The notes: a model not told the origin generated them from the letters alone. A stretch of 32,738 nucleotides of DNA from Desulfosarcina sp. (GCA_029288035.1 JARFPZ010000445.1:1-32738); one strand, 5' to 3'. Positions 17,985 to 26,396 are shown, counted from the first letter of the stretch. A program made the numbers and translations.

Positions 17985-19223
17985 ATTTTTCAGCAAAAGA
18001 CGAAATACTTCTACGGCTACAACATCGTAGCGGCCGGTTTTATCATCCAGGCGGCGTGTATTGGTGCGATGTTTACCTACGGTGTCTTTTTCAAGGAGTT
18101 CCAGGCCGAGTTCGGCTGGTCACGGGCGGCGATATCGGGGGCATCGTCTCTGGCCTTTTTGACGATGGGACTGGTCGGGGTCATCGCGGGCAAGATGAAC
18201 GACAGGATCGGTCCGAAGGTGATCATCGTGGCATCCGGTATTTCACTGGGGATTGGGTATCTGCTCATGTCCAGGCTGCAGGCCCTTTGGCAGCTCTACC
18301 TCATATACGGCGTGCTGGTGGGTATCGGATTCAGCACCCACGATGTTATTACGCTATCAACTGTGGCTCGCTGGTTCATAAGACGCCGGGGGATGATGTC
18401 CGGTATCGTCAAGGTCGGCACGGGATCCGGCCAATTTCTGGTACCGCTGATTGCCACGCTGCTCATCGCAGCCCACGGTTGGCGCAATTCCTACCTTATT
18501 ATTGGTTCGGCGGCCCTGTTAATTTACGTGGTCGTGGCCCAAGTGCTGAGCCGAGACCCCCAGGGCATCGGCCTGCTTCCTGATGGAGACAGTAATGAAT
18601 CGTGCGCCAACGGGGATAGGTCACCCAAAGAGAGTGTCACCCTGAGGGCGGCGGCCCGAACCAGGCAGTTTTGGACCATATGCGTTGTTGAATTCGCCAT
18701 TTTCTTTTGCCTCCTGACCATCATCGTGCATATCGTCCCCCACGCCATGGACCTGGGATTAACACCCCCAACCGCCGTGGGTGTCCTGTCGACGATCGGA
18801 GGTGTCAGCATGCTGGGCCGGATCGTGATCGGCACAGCCAACGACAAAATTGGCGGAAAGCGCTCATTGGTCATCTGTTTCACCATGTTACTCTGCGGTC
18901 TTATCTGGCTAAATGTGGCCAGTCAAGCCTGGATGCTGTTTCTTTTTGCCGTAATTTACGGCTTTGCTCACGGCGGCTTCTTTACCGTGATGTCTCCAAC
19001 GATCGCGGAGTTTTTCGGCACCGGCTCCCATGGGCTGCTGTACGGCATTGTTCTGGCCAGCGGAACGATCGGCGGTGCAGCCGGACCGCTTATGGCCGGT
19101 CACACCTTTGATGTTATGGGAAGCTACCGGGTCGCTTTTCTGATACTTATCCTGCTGGCTGTACTTGGATTTGTCCTGATAATGTTGCTGCAACCGTCAC
19201 GGGAAGGTGACACCCGAAGGTAG
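17985..19223 (+). CDS. MFS transporter (oxalate/formate antiporter-like), probable ATT start
   Basis: 412 residues if started at ATT 17985. The usual choice, ATG 18069, would cut the first membrane helix in half: KYFYGYNIVAAGFIIQAAC precedes it in frame and is typical of the family N-terminus. The frame upstream is closed by TAA at 17952 and has no ATG, GTG or TTG. A strong AAGGAG (17971-17976) lies 8 nt before the ATT, supporting this rare start. Twelve helices; motif A-like GKMNDRIGPKV after TM2. Members of this group carry carboxylates such as oxalate or monocarboxylates; the substrate here is unknown. Confidence 0.85.
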   Translation: MFQQKTKYFYGYNIVAAGFIIQAACIGAMFTYGVFFKEFQAEFGWSRAAISGASSLAFLTMGLVGVIAGKMNDRIGPKVIIVASGISLGIGYLLMSRLQALWQLYLIYGVLVGIGFSTHDVITLSTVARWFIRRRGMMSGIVKVGTGSGQFLVPLIATLLIAAHGWRNSYLIIGSAALLIYVVVAQVLSRDPQGIGLLPDGDSNESCANGDRSPKESVTLRAAARTRQFWTICVVEFAIFFCLLTIIVHIVPHAMDLGLTPPTAVGVLSTIGGVSMLGRIVIGTANDKIGGKRSLVICFTMLLCGLIWLNVASQAWMLFLFAVIYGFAHGGFFTVMSPTIAEFFGTGSHGLLYGIVLASGTIGGAAGPLMAGHTFDVMGSYRVAFLILILLAVLGFVLIMLLQPSREGDTRR

Positions 19224-19277
19224 ACATCTTCAATTTGTTATAACAATGAGCAGAATTCCAATTAAGAGGAGTGACGT

Positions 19278-20078
19278 ATGGATCAATTCAAGAATACCAT
19301 GGAAATCTTCAAGCTACTGGACAAGTCAAATTGCAGGAAATGTAACAAGCCGACCTGTCTGGCCTTTGCTGCTGCCGTGTTCCAGGGTCAAATGCGGCTT
19401 GATGAATGCCCTCAACTTGATAGAGAGGTCATCGAACGGCATAGTGGGGTGACTTCGAACCGGAGACCCCCTGAGCAGATGCAGAACGAATCAATTGAGA
19501 ATTTGAAACGAAAAATTGCCACCACAGATTTGCAATCGGCAGCACAAAGACTGGGTGCGCAATATTCTAACGAGAAGTTGACAATTAAGTGCCTCGGCAA
19601 GGATTTCAGCGTTGACACAATGGGGAATATATCCACCGACCTCCATGTCCATCCATGGATAGCGCTACCGGTACTCAACTATATTATCGCGGGTGCCGGA
19701 ACGCCTGTTTCAGGCAAATGGGTCCCGTTCAGGGAATTGGAAGGCGGAAAGACATGGTATCGACTTTTTGAGCAGAGATGTGAAAAACCTTTTAAAAAGG
19801 TTGCCGACACCTATACCGATCTTTTTGAAGATATGATCCACTTGTTCAATGGAAGGCAGGTGGAGAATCATTATTCGTCTGATATATCACTTGTTTTGTA
19901 TCCCCTACCGAAGGTGCCGCTTTTGATTTGTTACTGGCGGCCGGAAGATGACCTGGCATCCGATCTCAATATCTTCTTCGATTCCAACGCGGAGAAGATT
20001 CTCAACATTGAATCCATCTATACGCTTGGCGCCGGACTTGTGATCATGTTTGAGAAACTCGCTTTAAGGCACGGTTAA
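19278..20078 (+). CDS. DUF3786 protein with N-terminal four-Cys Fe-S motif
   Basis: 266 residues. The N-terminus has C19-x2-C22-x4-C27-x16-C44 (CRKCNKPTCLAFA...DECP), the 4Fe-4S motif type found in the CODH/ACS corrinoid protein large subunit and in radical-accepting partners. The remainder matches my memory of DUF3786: VHPWIALPVLNYII, PFRELEGG, LPKVPLLICYW, and DSNAEKILNIESIYTL. This family is common in acetogens and sulfate reducers; its function is not established. AGAGGAG precedes the ATG. It lies between the MFS gene and the exported rhodanese on the same strand. Confidence 0.85.
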   Translation: MDQFKNTMEIFKLLDKSNCRKCNKPTCLAFAAAVFQGQMRLDECPQLDREVIERHSGVTSNRRPPEQMQNESIENLKRKIATTDLQSAAQRLGAQYSNEKLTIKCLGKDFSVDTMGNISTDLHVHPWIALPVLNYIIAGAGTPVSGKWVPFRELEGGKTWYRLFEQRCEKPFKKVADTYTDLFEDMIHLFNGRQVENHYSSDISLVLYPLPKVPLLICYWRPEDDLASDLNIFFDSNAEKILNIESIYTLGAGLVIMFEKLALRHG

Positions 20079-20213
20079 CCAAAATATGTCGAATACCCAG
20101 TGAATTTACGAGGTAGAGGGATGACGCGCCAAAGCGCCACCGCAATGGCCTGGGTTATCGGGATGCTCTTTGCGCCTGACAACTTGATATTCAATTAGAG
20201 AAGAGGAGGAATC

Positions 20214-20627
20214 ATGAGGACAAATTATAAAAAAATAACCTATTTTGCCATCCTGCCCGTGTTGATGCTGTTGACGGGCACTTCGATGTCTGATGCAAAA
20301 GATGTCCCTATCATGACCAAAGAGGAATTGAAGGCACAAATGGACAGTTCTGATGTCATGATTCTGGATGTCAGAAAGGGCAAGGATTGGAAATCATCTG
20401 AATTTAAAATCAAGGGGGCGAGTCGGGCCAACCCGAAAGAACTTGACAAATGGGCCGAAACATACCCCAAAGACAAGACCTTCGTTTTGTATTGCGCCTG
20501 ACCGGATGAAGCCACCAGTGCCGGTCTGGCACAAAAGATGATGGATCAAGGCTATACGAAAGTCTATGCCCTCAAAGGCGGATGGCGCGAATGGTTTCGC
20601 GCAAAGTTTCCAGTTGATGAGAAATAA
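20214..20627 (+). CDS. Exported single-domain rhodanese, candidate selenoprotein (in-frame TGA = Sec96)
   Basis: Read through TGA 20499-20501, this is a 137-residue protein. A signal peptide or anchor (about 8-25, cleavage plausible near SMSDA) is followed by a rhodanese domain: ILDVRKGKDW (D53), KGASRANP, then VLYCA-U-PDEATSA and ALKGGWREW. In this rhodanese type the motif reads YCxCPxEATSA and the second Cys, six residues before the conserved Ser, is catalytic; TGA stands exactly there. The frame remains family-like for 41 codons to TAA 20625. A C-A-U pair could form a selenenyl sulfide. GAGGAGG precedes the ATG. Gene callers would end it at 20501. Confidence 0.87.
20499..20532 (+). promoter_or_regulatory. 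Putative bacterial SECIS element of the exported rhodanese
   Basis: TGA at 20499-20501, then a perfect 5-bp stem GTGCC (20518-20522) / GGCAC (20528-20532) closing the loop GGTCT. The loop begins 21 nt after the TGA. The GGTC(T) apical loop is the one known from the E. coli fdhF SECIS, where it contacts SelB. Confidence 0.7.
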
Positions 20628-20661
20628 TGCTATTTTATAATTAAATCAATGTATTAATCTG

Positions 20662-20698
20662 AAAGCTCAGCTTGTGAATCAAGCTGAGCTTTATTTTT
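20662..20698 (+). terminator. Intrinsic terminator behind the exported rhodanese
   Basis: Perfect 13-bp stem AAAGCTCAGCTTG / CAAGCTGAGCTTT with a 5-base loop TGAAT, followed by ATTTTT. It lies 35 bp after the TAA at 20625, which supports 20627 rather than 20501 as the end of that gene. Confidence 0.9.
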
Positions 20699-20736
20699 AG
20701 TGCAATATTTTAGATCTCCTTCACCTATAAATTCCA

Positions 20737-20754
20737 TTTTACCGACTGTCGGGT
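20737..20754. other. Small dyad upstream of the second MFS gene
   Basis: TTACCGAC and GTCGGGTAA face each other across a single T, with one bulged base. It lies about 190 bp ahead of the MFS start at 20941 and could be an operator or simply a hairpin. Confidence 0.25.
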
Positions 20755-20940
20755 AATATCTGGCAGATCCATCCCATCTTGTCCTACCATATCCATATTC
20801 CCAGATTTCGTTTTTTAATTTTTCTAATATGTGATAGATGAATCAGCCTTTTATGTTTCGAATATTGCCAATGGATTTCCTAACATTTGATATAGAGGTG
20901 TACGGAACCGTTCAATCTAAGATAGAACAAAGCCGGTTTT

Positions 20941-22233
20941 ATGTTAAAAACCAATAAAATTTATTCCCAGCGGGCAATGAATATCCATAGGTCTGGGCCT
21001 GTCTTTTGGGGATGGTATGTTGTTTTCAGCTCCTTTGTCATGCTGACAGTGATTTACGGTGCGCGGTATTCCTTCGGGGTTTTTGTCAAACCCATGTTTG
21101 CTGAATACAACTGGCCCATGACCGTTATATCCCTGGCCGCATCCATCAATCTATTGATGTATGCGAGTGGCGGTGTTTTTGCGGGCTGGCTGCTGGACCG
21201 GGTTGCCCCAAAATGGATCACCACCGTCAGTGTTCTGCTTACGACTGCCGGATTTATTGCGGCAAGCTTTGTCAAATCACCGCTGGGGCTCTACCTGTCC
21301 TATGGCGTCCTGGTCGGTATCGGCTCGGCAGGAAGCGGCACGGTTGCCTGCACGGCCTCGATTGGAAAATGGTTTTTAAAGAAGCGGGGCATTGCCATCG
21401 GCATTGCTGCTATGGGCATCGGATTGGGTACATTGATCATGGCACCGCTAGCCGGCTATATTGTTAAAAGCTTTGGATGGCGGGTGGGTTTCCTGTGCAT
21501 CGGCGCCTTGACATGCGTCGTTGGAATTGTCATGTCTCAGATATTTATGGGTCGAGACCATCCTGAACGCTATGGCCTGCAGCCGGACGGTGAGGCGCTG
21601 CCGCCCAATCAATCGAATCCCCATCCGCACGACGGTACCGTTGAAAAACCGTCTCTGAAACCGATTCTTGCAGACCCCCGGTTCTGGCTGCTGGTGGTTT
21701 GCAATATGTTTGCCGTTATGACGGTCATGATGACCTTTGTCCATCAGGTGGCGTATGCCACTAATAACGGGATCGATAAACTAGAGGCAGCCGCGACCCT
21801 CGGCTTTATCGGTATGATGGGAAGTGGCGGCAAATTTTTTTTCGGGTGGCTCTGCGATCGGATTCGAGATGCCAAATATTCGGCGGCCCTTGGTTTTTTG
21901 CTGATGGCAGTGGGTATGTTCCTGCTCTACCGTACCACTAATGTTTTCATGTTATACGGGTTTGCACTGTTTTATGGATTTGGATACGGGTCCCTGGCCC
22001 CAGTAACACCCTATTTAATCTCGGATCGATTCGGCCGGCAGGTACTGGGGGCCACTTATGGCTTGCTCACCTTTTTTGCAACCGGAATCGGCGGCGCACT
22101 GGGCCCTATCATCGGTGGATTCATTTTCGATAAAACCGGCTCTTACAAATCGGGCTGGATCATGAATGCCGTTTTCCTGTTGATTATTTCTTTACTCATT
22201 CTGGCTCTGAAACCCAATCCAAAAGAAGGTTAG
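20941..22233 (+). CDS. MFS transporter (oxalate/formate antiporter-like)
   Basis: 430 residues, twelve helices. FWGWYVVFSSFVMLTVIYG starts TM1, a motif-A-like GWLLDRVAPKWI follows TM2 and a polar loop (about 215-240, EALPPNQSNPHPHDG) divides the halves; the second half has GWLCDRIRDAKYS. It is distantly similar in pattern to the MFS gene at 17985, so the two may be paralogues on either side of the DUF3786-rhodanese pair. ATG 20941 and ATG 20977 are both possible; neither has a strong ribosome site. A terminator separates it from the rhodanese, so it has its own promoter. Confidence 0.88.
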   Translation: MLKTNKIYSQRAMNIHRSGPVFWGWYVVFSSFVMLTVIYGARYSFGVFVKPMFAEYNWPMTVISLAASINLLMYASGGVFAGWLLDRVAPKWITTVSVLLTTAGFIAASFVKSPLGLYLSYGVLVGIGSAGSGTVACTASIGKWFLKKRGIAIGIAAMGIGLGTLIMAPLAGYIVKSFGWRVGFLCIGALTCVVGIVMSQIFMGRDHPERYGLQPDGEALPPNQSNPHPHDGTVEKPSLKPILADPRFWLLVVCNMFAVMTVMMTFVHQVAYATNNGIDKLEAAATLGFIGMMGSGGKFFFGWLCDRIRDAKYSAALGFLLMAVGMFLLYRTTNVFMLYGFALFYGFGYGSLAPVTPYLISDRFGRQVLGATYGLLTFFATGIGGALGPIIGGFIFDKTGSYKSGWIMNAVFLLIISLLILALKPNPKEG

Positions 22234-22607
22234 GCGCTAAATTTCCGAGCGAAGAAGTCGTTCCTAAATCAACTAATTTTTTCTCTCCAGTAAAGATTTC
22301 CCAATTTCTGCCGATATTTTTTCTAGGCCTATCTTGGGTGCGATTTCAACAAGAGGAGATTGATGGTGCAAAAAAAGCGGCATTTCATTAACGGTAAGTC
22401 CTTGGTGAAAGTAATTTACCGGAAACGCATCAAGTCCCCCCGACAAGTAAATGAACCGCCGAAAGCCGGTGATAGATCGGATCAGACCCGGGACCTGGCT
22501 GACGACGTAAATGTCCGGTCCAGAAAAAAGTAAAAATTTCCCCCACACCAGTAGTAGCTGATACCTATTACCAATTACTTCCCCAATTAAGTTTGACTCA
22601 ATTGGGG
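22234..22607. other. Region between convergent MFS and fabV genes, with a doubtful ORF and a palindrome
   Basis: The stretch holds the low-confidence ORF at 22273-22548 (minus) and, at about 22582-22608, an 11-bp inverted repeat CCCCAATTAAG / CTCAATTGGGG with loop TTTGA, immediately behind fabV. The palindrome lacks a T-run on the side expected for fabV termination. Confidence 0.4.
22273..22548 (-). pseudogene. Doubtful ORF, possible gene remnant
   Basis: 91 codons from GTG 22548 with protein-like composition (SGPDIYVVSQVPGLIRSITG near the N-terminus, LVEIAPKIGLEKISAEIGKS near the C-terminus). There is no ribosome site, and the frame stays open upstream into the end of fabV, so the 'start' is arbitrary. 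It may be the C-terminal remnant of a larger gene, or a small gene downstream of fabV. I cannot name a family. Confidence 0.3.
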
Positions 22608-23783
22608 TTAAAAAATATCCGGCCGCACATCCTGTGAATAATCAACCCCCGGCATCCCGAATCCGTGGTGCCTCAGAAATTCTTCCCTTAATCCCCTGAT
22701 GTCCGTCATCTCTTCGATATTTTGCTGATCGATCTCGTTCCAGAGGGCGGCAACTTCACGCTGGACATCCGGTCGCATTTCCCAGTCATCGATGCGGATT
22801 CGTCCTTTGGCATCCACTTTGGGAGAATTCTCGCTAAACAGAAAATCACGGTAGAGCCGGTACATTTGCTGGATGCATCCTTCGTGCAGGTTCTTATCTT
22901 TCATAATTCGATAGAGGAGAGCGGTATAGAGGGGCACCGCTGGTATGACAGCACTGGCACGGGTAATCAGGGCCTTGTTGACGCTGATGAGGGCCTTGCC
23001 GGCGATGGGTTTCAGCAGGGTGTTGATATGCTCCGCTTTTTGTTCCAGGTCCTTCTTGGCGGCACCAATGGTCCCATCCCGATATAATGAACGGGTGTGT
23101 TCGGAACCGATGTAGGAAAATGCAATGGTCTTGAATTCCCGGGCAAGCAGATTTGCATTCAGCAGTTTCTCGACCCAGAGCATCCAATCTTCGCCGCCCA
23201 TTACTTTGACGGTATGGGCGATTTGTTCAGCGCTGGCCGGTTCGGCGGTGACCTCGCTGACGACGCCGGAGAGGACATCCACTGAACTGGCGGTGAACGG
23301 TTTGCCGATCGGTTTGATGACGGAAGAATATATTTCACCGGTCGCCGGATCGATCCTTCGGGGGGCTGCAATGCTATATACCAGAAAATCAATCGCATCA
23401 AGCTTGTCCTTGACAATGCCGATGACCTTGTTCTTCGTTTCTTCTGAAAACGCATCGCCATTAATGTTCCAGGCAGCCAACCCTGCCGTTTCAGCTTCCT
23501 GCCTGAATGCTTCGATATTATACCACCCGGCGGTGCCGGCTCGGCGAGTTGTTCCCGGCTTTTCGAAGCCGACTCCGATGGTCGCAGCATCGGATGCAAA
23601 AGCCGATACGATTCTGGCTGCCAGACCATAGCCGTTGGACGCGCCGATAACCAAAACCTTTTTAGGACCGAAGATTTTGTCACGATCCATGACATAATTG
23701 ATTTGTGCCCTGACCTGGGCGGCACATCCCAATGGATGGGCATTGATGCAGATATTGCGGCGGATGATGGGCTTGATGATCAT
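22608..23783 (-). CDS. fabV: Trans-2-enoyl-[ACP/CoA] reductase FabV
   Basis: 391 residues, full length for FabV/TER. It uses NAD(P)H to reduce trans-2-enoyl thioesters, the last step of fatty acid elongation (or crotonyl-CoA reduction). Seen: N-terminal IIKPIIRRNICINAHPLGC, nucleotide-binding GASNGYGLAAR, IDFLVYSIAAPRR, and the catalytic Y-x8-K in LYRDGTIGAAKK; the C-terminus MTDIRGLREEFLRHHGFG is typical. Start ATG 23783 has only a modest site (GGACCC). No fatty acid genes are adjacent. Dyads lie upstream. Confidence 0.95.
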   Translation of the reverse strand: MIIKPIIRRNICINAHPLGCAAQVRAQINYVMDRDKIFGPKKVLVIGASNGYGLAARIVSAFASDAATIGVGFEKPGTTRRAGTAGWYNIEAFRQEAETAGLAAWNINGDAFSEETKNKVIGIVKDKLDAIDFLVYSIAAPRRIDPATGEIYSSVIKPIGKPFTASSVDVLSGVVSEVTAEPASAEQIAHTVKVMGGEDWMLWVEKLLNANLLAREFKTIAFSYIGSEHTRSLYRDGTIGAAKKDLEQKAEHINTLLKPIAGKALISVNKALITRASAVIPAVPLYTALLYRIMKDKNLHEGCIQQMYRLYRDFLFSENSPKVDAKGRIRIDDWEMRPDVQREVAALWNEIDQQNIEEMTDIRGLREEFLRHHGFGMPGVDYSQDVRPDIF

Positions 23784-24344
23784 GATGGGTCCTTTTTTAG
23801 GCGCTTATGAATCATTTTTGCGAATTTTGTGATAAAAATATTGTATTGGGCTATTTTCGATATCTTTAAATAATTGAGTATTTTCGATTGAATATTTAAA
23901 GATCCTACAAAATGTGTAGAAAAAATTCGTCTAAATCCAAGATGCAACAGATTTCATTAAAAATAAACAATAAAATTCAGAACGATTCGCCCAAATTCAG
24001 TATTGTTGGCGTGATTTCTGACATTTCTCTTGCATCAGATTTTATGACAAATCGGTAGTTCTGAATTTAGGGATGATTTAAATAAGATCAACTGTTTAAA
24101 TGTTTGGTAGATTTTAATCAGATGTGTGGAATGGGGAGGATTGTATCAGGATATTAAGAGGCGAATACCGGCAGGGACTGCCTTTCCGGTAAAAAGTTTG
24201 AAAATCAGCAGCAGGTTGCAGGATACGATCCAATCTTACACCATAGATTGAGGCTTGATTCCTTCATATTTTTTCAATAAAAAGACGATGAAACCTGTTT
24301 AAGAATTAAGATTAAAGTCTGATTGATGAAAGGAGAGCGGGGCA
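23784..24344. other. 560-bp AT-rich intergenic region with several dyads
   Basis: No coding frame is convincing. Seen: a perfect 11-bp inverted repeat ATCTTTAAATA (23862-23872) / TATTTAAAGAT (23893-23903) within repeated TATTTTCGAT; a perfect 11-bp inverted repeat AAATTCAGAAC (23973-23983) / GTTCTGAATTT (24058-24068), with an extra AAATTCAG at 23993-24000; and a small ACCGG...CCGGT hairpin near 24166-24192. It must hold the fabV and thioredoxin promoters. Confidence 0.5.
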
Positions 24345-24707
24345 ATGGCGGAAAATATATTGGAAATCGATGACAACGGCTTTGAGACACTGGTGTTGCA
24401 GGCGGGCAAGCCAGCCTTGGTTGATTTTTGGGCGCCCTGGTGCGGTCCCTGCAAAGGAATCGGCATGATGGTCGACAAACTCGCCGTAACCTATGGCGAT
24501 CGGATCCTGTTTACAAAATGCAATGCGGATGACAACCAGCAGACCGCTGCAAAATATGGCATTAAATCAATCCCCACCCTGATGTTCTTTAAAGACGGGA
24601 CCGTTTTTGATAAAATTTCAGGAATGACAAATCAAACCAAAATTGAGGAAGTGCTTAAAAGAATCCTGGCAGGTGGGCAAGGTCCTGCCCCCTTTATTGT
24701 TCAGTGA
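24345..24707 (+). CDS. trx: Thioredoxin
   Basis: 120 residues with the classical active site FWAPWCGPCKG (C33 and C36), the buried-Asp region LVDFWA, and the cis-Pro loop IKSIPTLMFFKDG. A cytosolic disulfide reductase. Slightly longer than the usual 105-110 because of a short tail (GGQGPAPFIVQ). AAAGGAGAGC precedes the ATG. It overlaps the convergent hypothetical gene by 7 bp. No thioredoxin reductase is adjacent. Confidence 0.95.
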   Translation: MAENILEIDDNGFETLVLQAGKPALVDFWAPWCGPCKGIGMMVDKLAVTYGDRILFTKCNADDNQQTAAKYGIKSIPTLMFFKDGTVFDKISGMTNQTKIEEVLKRILAGGQGPAPFIVQ

Positions 24708-25039
24708 CGTCTCTTTTTCGACCTTAGCTCGAAAGGCGAGTAAACCATTTGCATCGGAAGGCCGAGCATATCTCTGATAGGCTCGGGTGGCAACGTTTCC
24801 ATTGACGCAGCCAGGCGAGCCGTGGTTACGGCGTTTACCAAAGCATCAAGGATGTCGTGACTGGGCAAGCTGTTTGCGGGGATATCGACCGAGGGCTGAG
24901 TTGATAACAGCCGATGATTTTCCAAAATATTTTTCCGGATATCAATGAAAATTTTCATCGGATGGGCAAATTGATGTTCTTTGTGTTTGACATCCGCTTT
25001 TTTGATCGTAATACTCATAAGAAAAAATATACCAAGCAT
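24701..25039 (-). CDS. Hypothetical protein
   Basis: 112 residues from ATG 25039; an internal ATG at 25018 would remove a short hydrophobic start (MLGIFFL) and may be the true one. Neither has a clear ribosome site. Basic C-terminus (ELRSKKRRH). Contains HDILDALVNAVTTARLAASM, probably helical. No family recognised. It overlaps the thioredoxin gene tail to tail. Confidence 0.45.
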   Translation of the reverse strand: MLGIFFLMSITIKKADVKHKEHQFAHPMKIFIDIRKNILENHRLLSTQPSVDIPANSLPSHDILDALVNAVTTARLAASMETLPPEPIRDMLGLPMQMVYSPFELRSKKRRH

Positions 25040-25109
25040 AATTCAAAATGGCCAGGTTACCATTTTTCGCCAAGTCTATCCCCCGATTTAATGGAGAAAA
25101 ACAAAAATT

Positions 25110-25775
25110 ATGAATGTCTTCAATAATCTTCACGCCTTTGTTTGGCAGTCCATGACTGCCAACAACTGCAATACCTATCTCATAGACGGACCCAGCCGGG
25201 TGCTGATTGACCCGGGCCACAGCAGATTGTTCGACCATGTTGCGGGAGGCCTCAGGCAGCTGGGACTGGCAATCAAGGATATCGATGTGTTAATCTGCAC
25301 CCACGCCCATACGGACCACATCGAAGCAGTTCAAGTATTTAAGGAGATACCGACACGCTTTACCCTGCACGAAGCGGAATGGCAGTGGGCGGTTACCACC
25401 GGAAAACAGATGAGTGCCGCCTTTGGAATCGATATGAATGCCATCATGCCTGATTTTTTCCTCAGAGAGGGCAACCTTTCCCTGGATGGTCTTGAAATGG
25501 ATATCTTTCACACACCAGGCCATTCACCCGGATCGATAACCTTGTACTGGCCTTCGCAAAAGGCATTGTTTACCGGAGATCTTGTTTTTAAGGAAGGCTT
25601 GGGTCGAACGGATCTTCCCGGTGGTGACGGATTGAAGCTCAAGAATAGCATCAAACGACTGACGGATCTTGAGGTTGAATGGCTTTTGCCGGGACATGGT
25701 GAGATTGTTTCAGGAACAGAAGAAGTACGGAAAAATTTTGCAGAAATTGAGCAGTTCTATTTTGCATACGTATAA
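25110..25775 (+). CDS. Metallo-beta-lactamase-fold hydrolase (glyoxalase II-like)
   Basis: 221 residues with all metal ligands of the fold: H65-x-H67-x-D69-H70 (CTHAHTDH), H138 in TPGHSPGS, D157 in FTGDLVF and H196 in LLPGHGEIV. Cytosolic, single-domain; probably binds two metal ions and cleaves a thioester or a related bond. No signal peptide, rhodanese or flavodiiron domain attached. GGAG precedes the ATG. Substrate unknown. Confidence 0.9.
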   Translation: MNVFNNLHAFVWQSMTANNCNTYLIDGPSRVLIDPGHSRLFDHVAGGLRQLGLAIKDIDVLICTHAHTDHIEAVQVFKEIPTRFTLHEAEWQWAVTTGKQMSAAFGIDMNAIMPDFFLREGNLSLDGLEMDIFHTPGHSPGSITLYWPSQKALFTGDLVFKEGLGRTDLPGGDGLKLKNSIKRLTDLEVEWLLPGHGEIVSGTEEVRKNFAEIEQFYFAYV

Positions 25776-25856
25776 AACAGAGAACAGATGTCAGAAGACG
25801 GAAATCAGAGTGAGATGAATGCGTCCTCCGGCTACGATCCGGAGGAAAGTCCGAAA

Positions 25857-26396
25857 TCAGCTCCTGCCACCAAGCAGATTATCTTTCACCCGATTTAATT
25901 GATTCTCATATCCGGCGCGCAGCTCGCCAATTTTCTGCCGCCATAGTTCGTCCACGTCCAAGTTTGGAAGAACGGCAGAACCACTAATGTTGTGTCGCTT
26001 TGCAAGATCTTCCCTCAGCCGCTCTATCCGGTTCTGCGACGCGGTGATATATTCCTTTCGGAAATTCTCGATAATCATTTCAATGGCAGCGGTATCAATG
26101 GCGCAGCACGCTTGCAATAACTCAAGCAAAGGCTGATTGTCTTGGTCCGGTTCGATACGCTGGGTAATTTCAACGATCAATGAGTTATTTTGCGGTATAT
26201 TGTAATCTTTTTTCAGTAATTCATAATCGGTTAGCAGTTGGTTTATGGACAGTATCCCATCCTGATATTTTTGTACCAGGCCTTTGATACGATTTTCAAT
26301 TTCCTTTTGCTTCTGCGACTCCTTTTCTTCACAGCTGAGTGTAAGATTCTTCGTTTTTTCCAGAACTAGATCCAATGTGCTTTTTATTTCTCCCAT
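25857..26396 (-). CDS. Coiled-coil hypothetical protein
   Basis: 179 residues, almost entirely helical and charged (LDLVLEKTKNLTLSCEEKE, then IENRIKGLVQKYQDGILSINQL). No membrane segment or catalytic motif. I chose ATG 26396, with AAAGGG about 9 nt upstream; a TTG two codons earlier is possible. It is downstream of, and on the same strand as, the CULT-domain gene with 52 bp between them, so they may share a transcript. Confidence 0.6.
   Translation of the reverse strand: MGEIKSTLDLVLEKTKNLTLSCEEKESQKQKEIENRIKGLVQKYQDGILSINQLLTDYELLKKDYNIPQNNSLIVEITQRIEPDQDNQPLLELLQACCAIDTAAIEMIIENFRKEYITASQNRIERLREDLAKRHNISGSAVLPNLDVDELWRQKIGELRAGYENQLNRVKDNLLGGRS

Noticed and set aside
18056-18583. 175-codon ORF and others overlapping the MFS gene
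   Set aside because: Out-of-frame shadow with skewed composition; the MFS frame carries clear membrane helices.
22582-22608. Palindrome behind fabV as an intrinsic terminator
   Set aside because: The hairpin is good but there is no T-run after it on the fabV strand; the A/T-run is on the wrong side.
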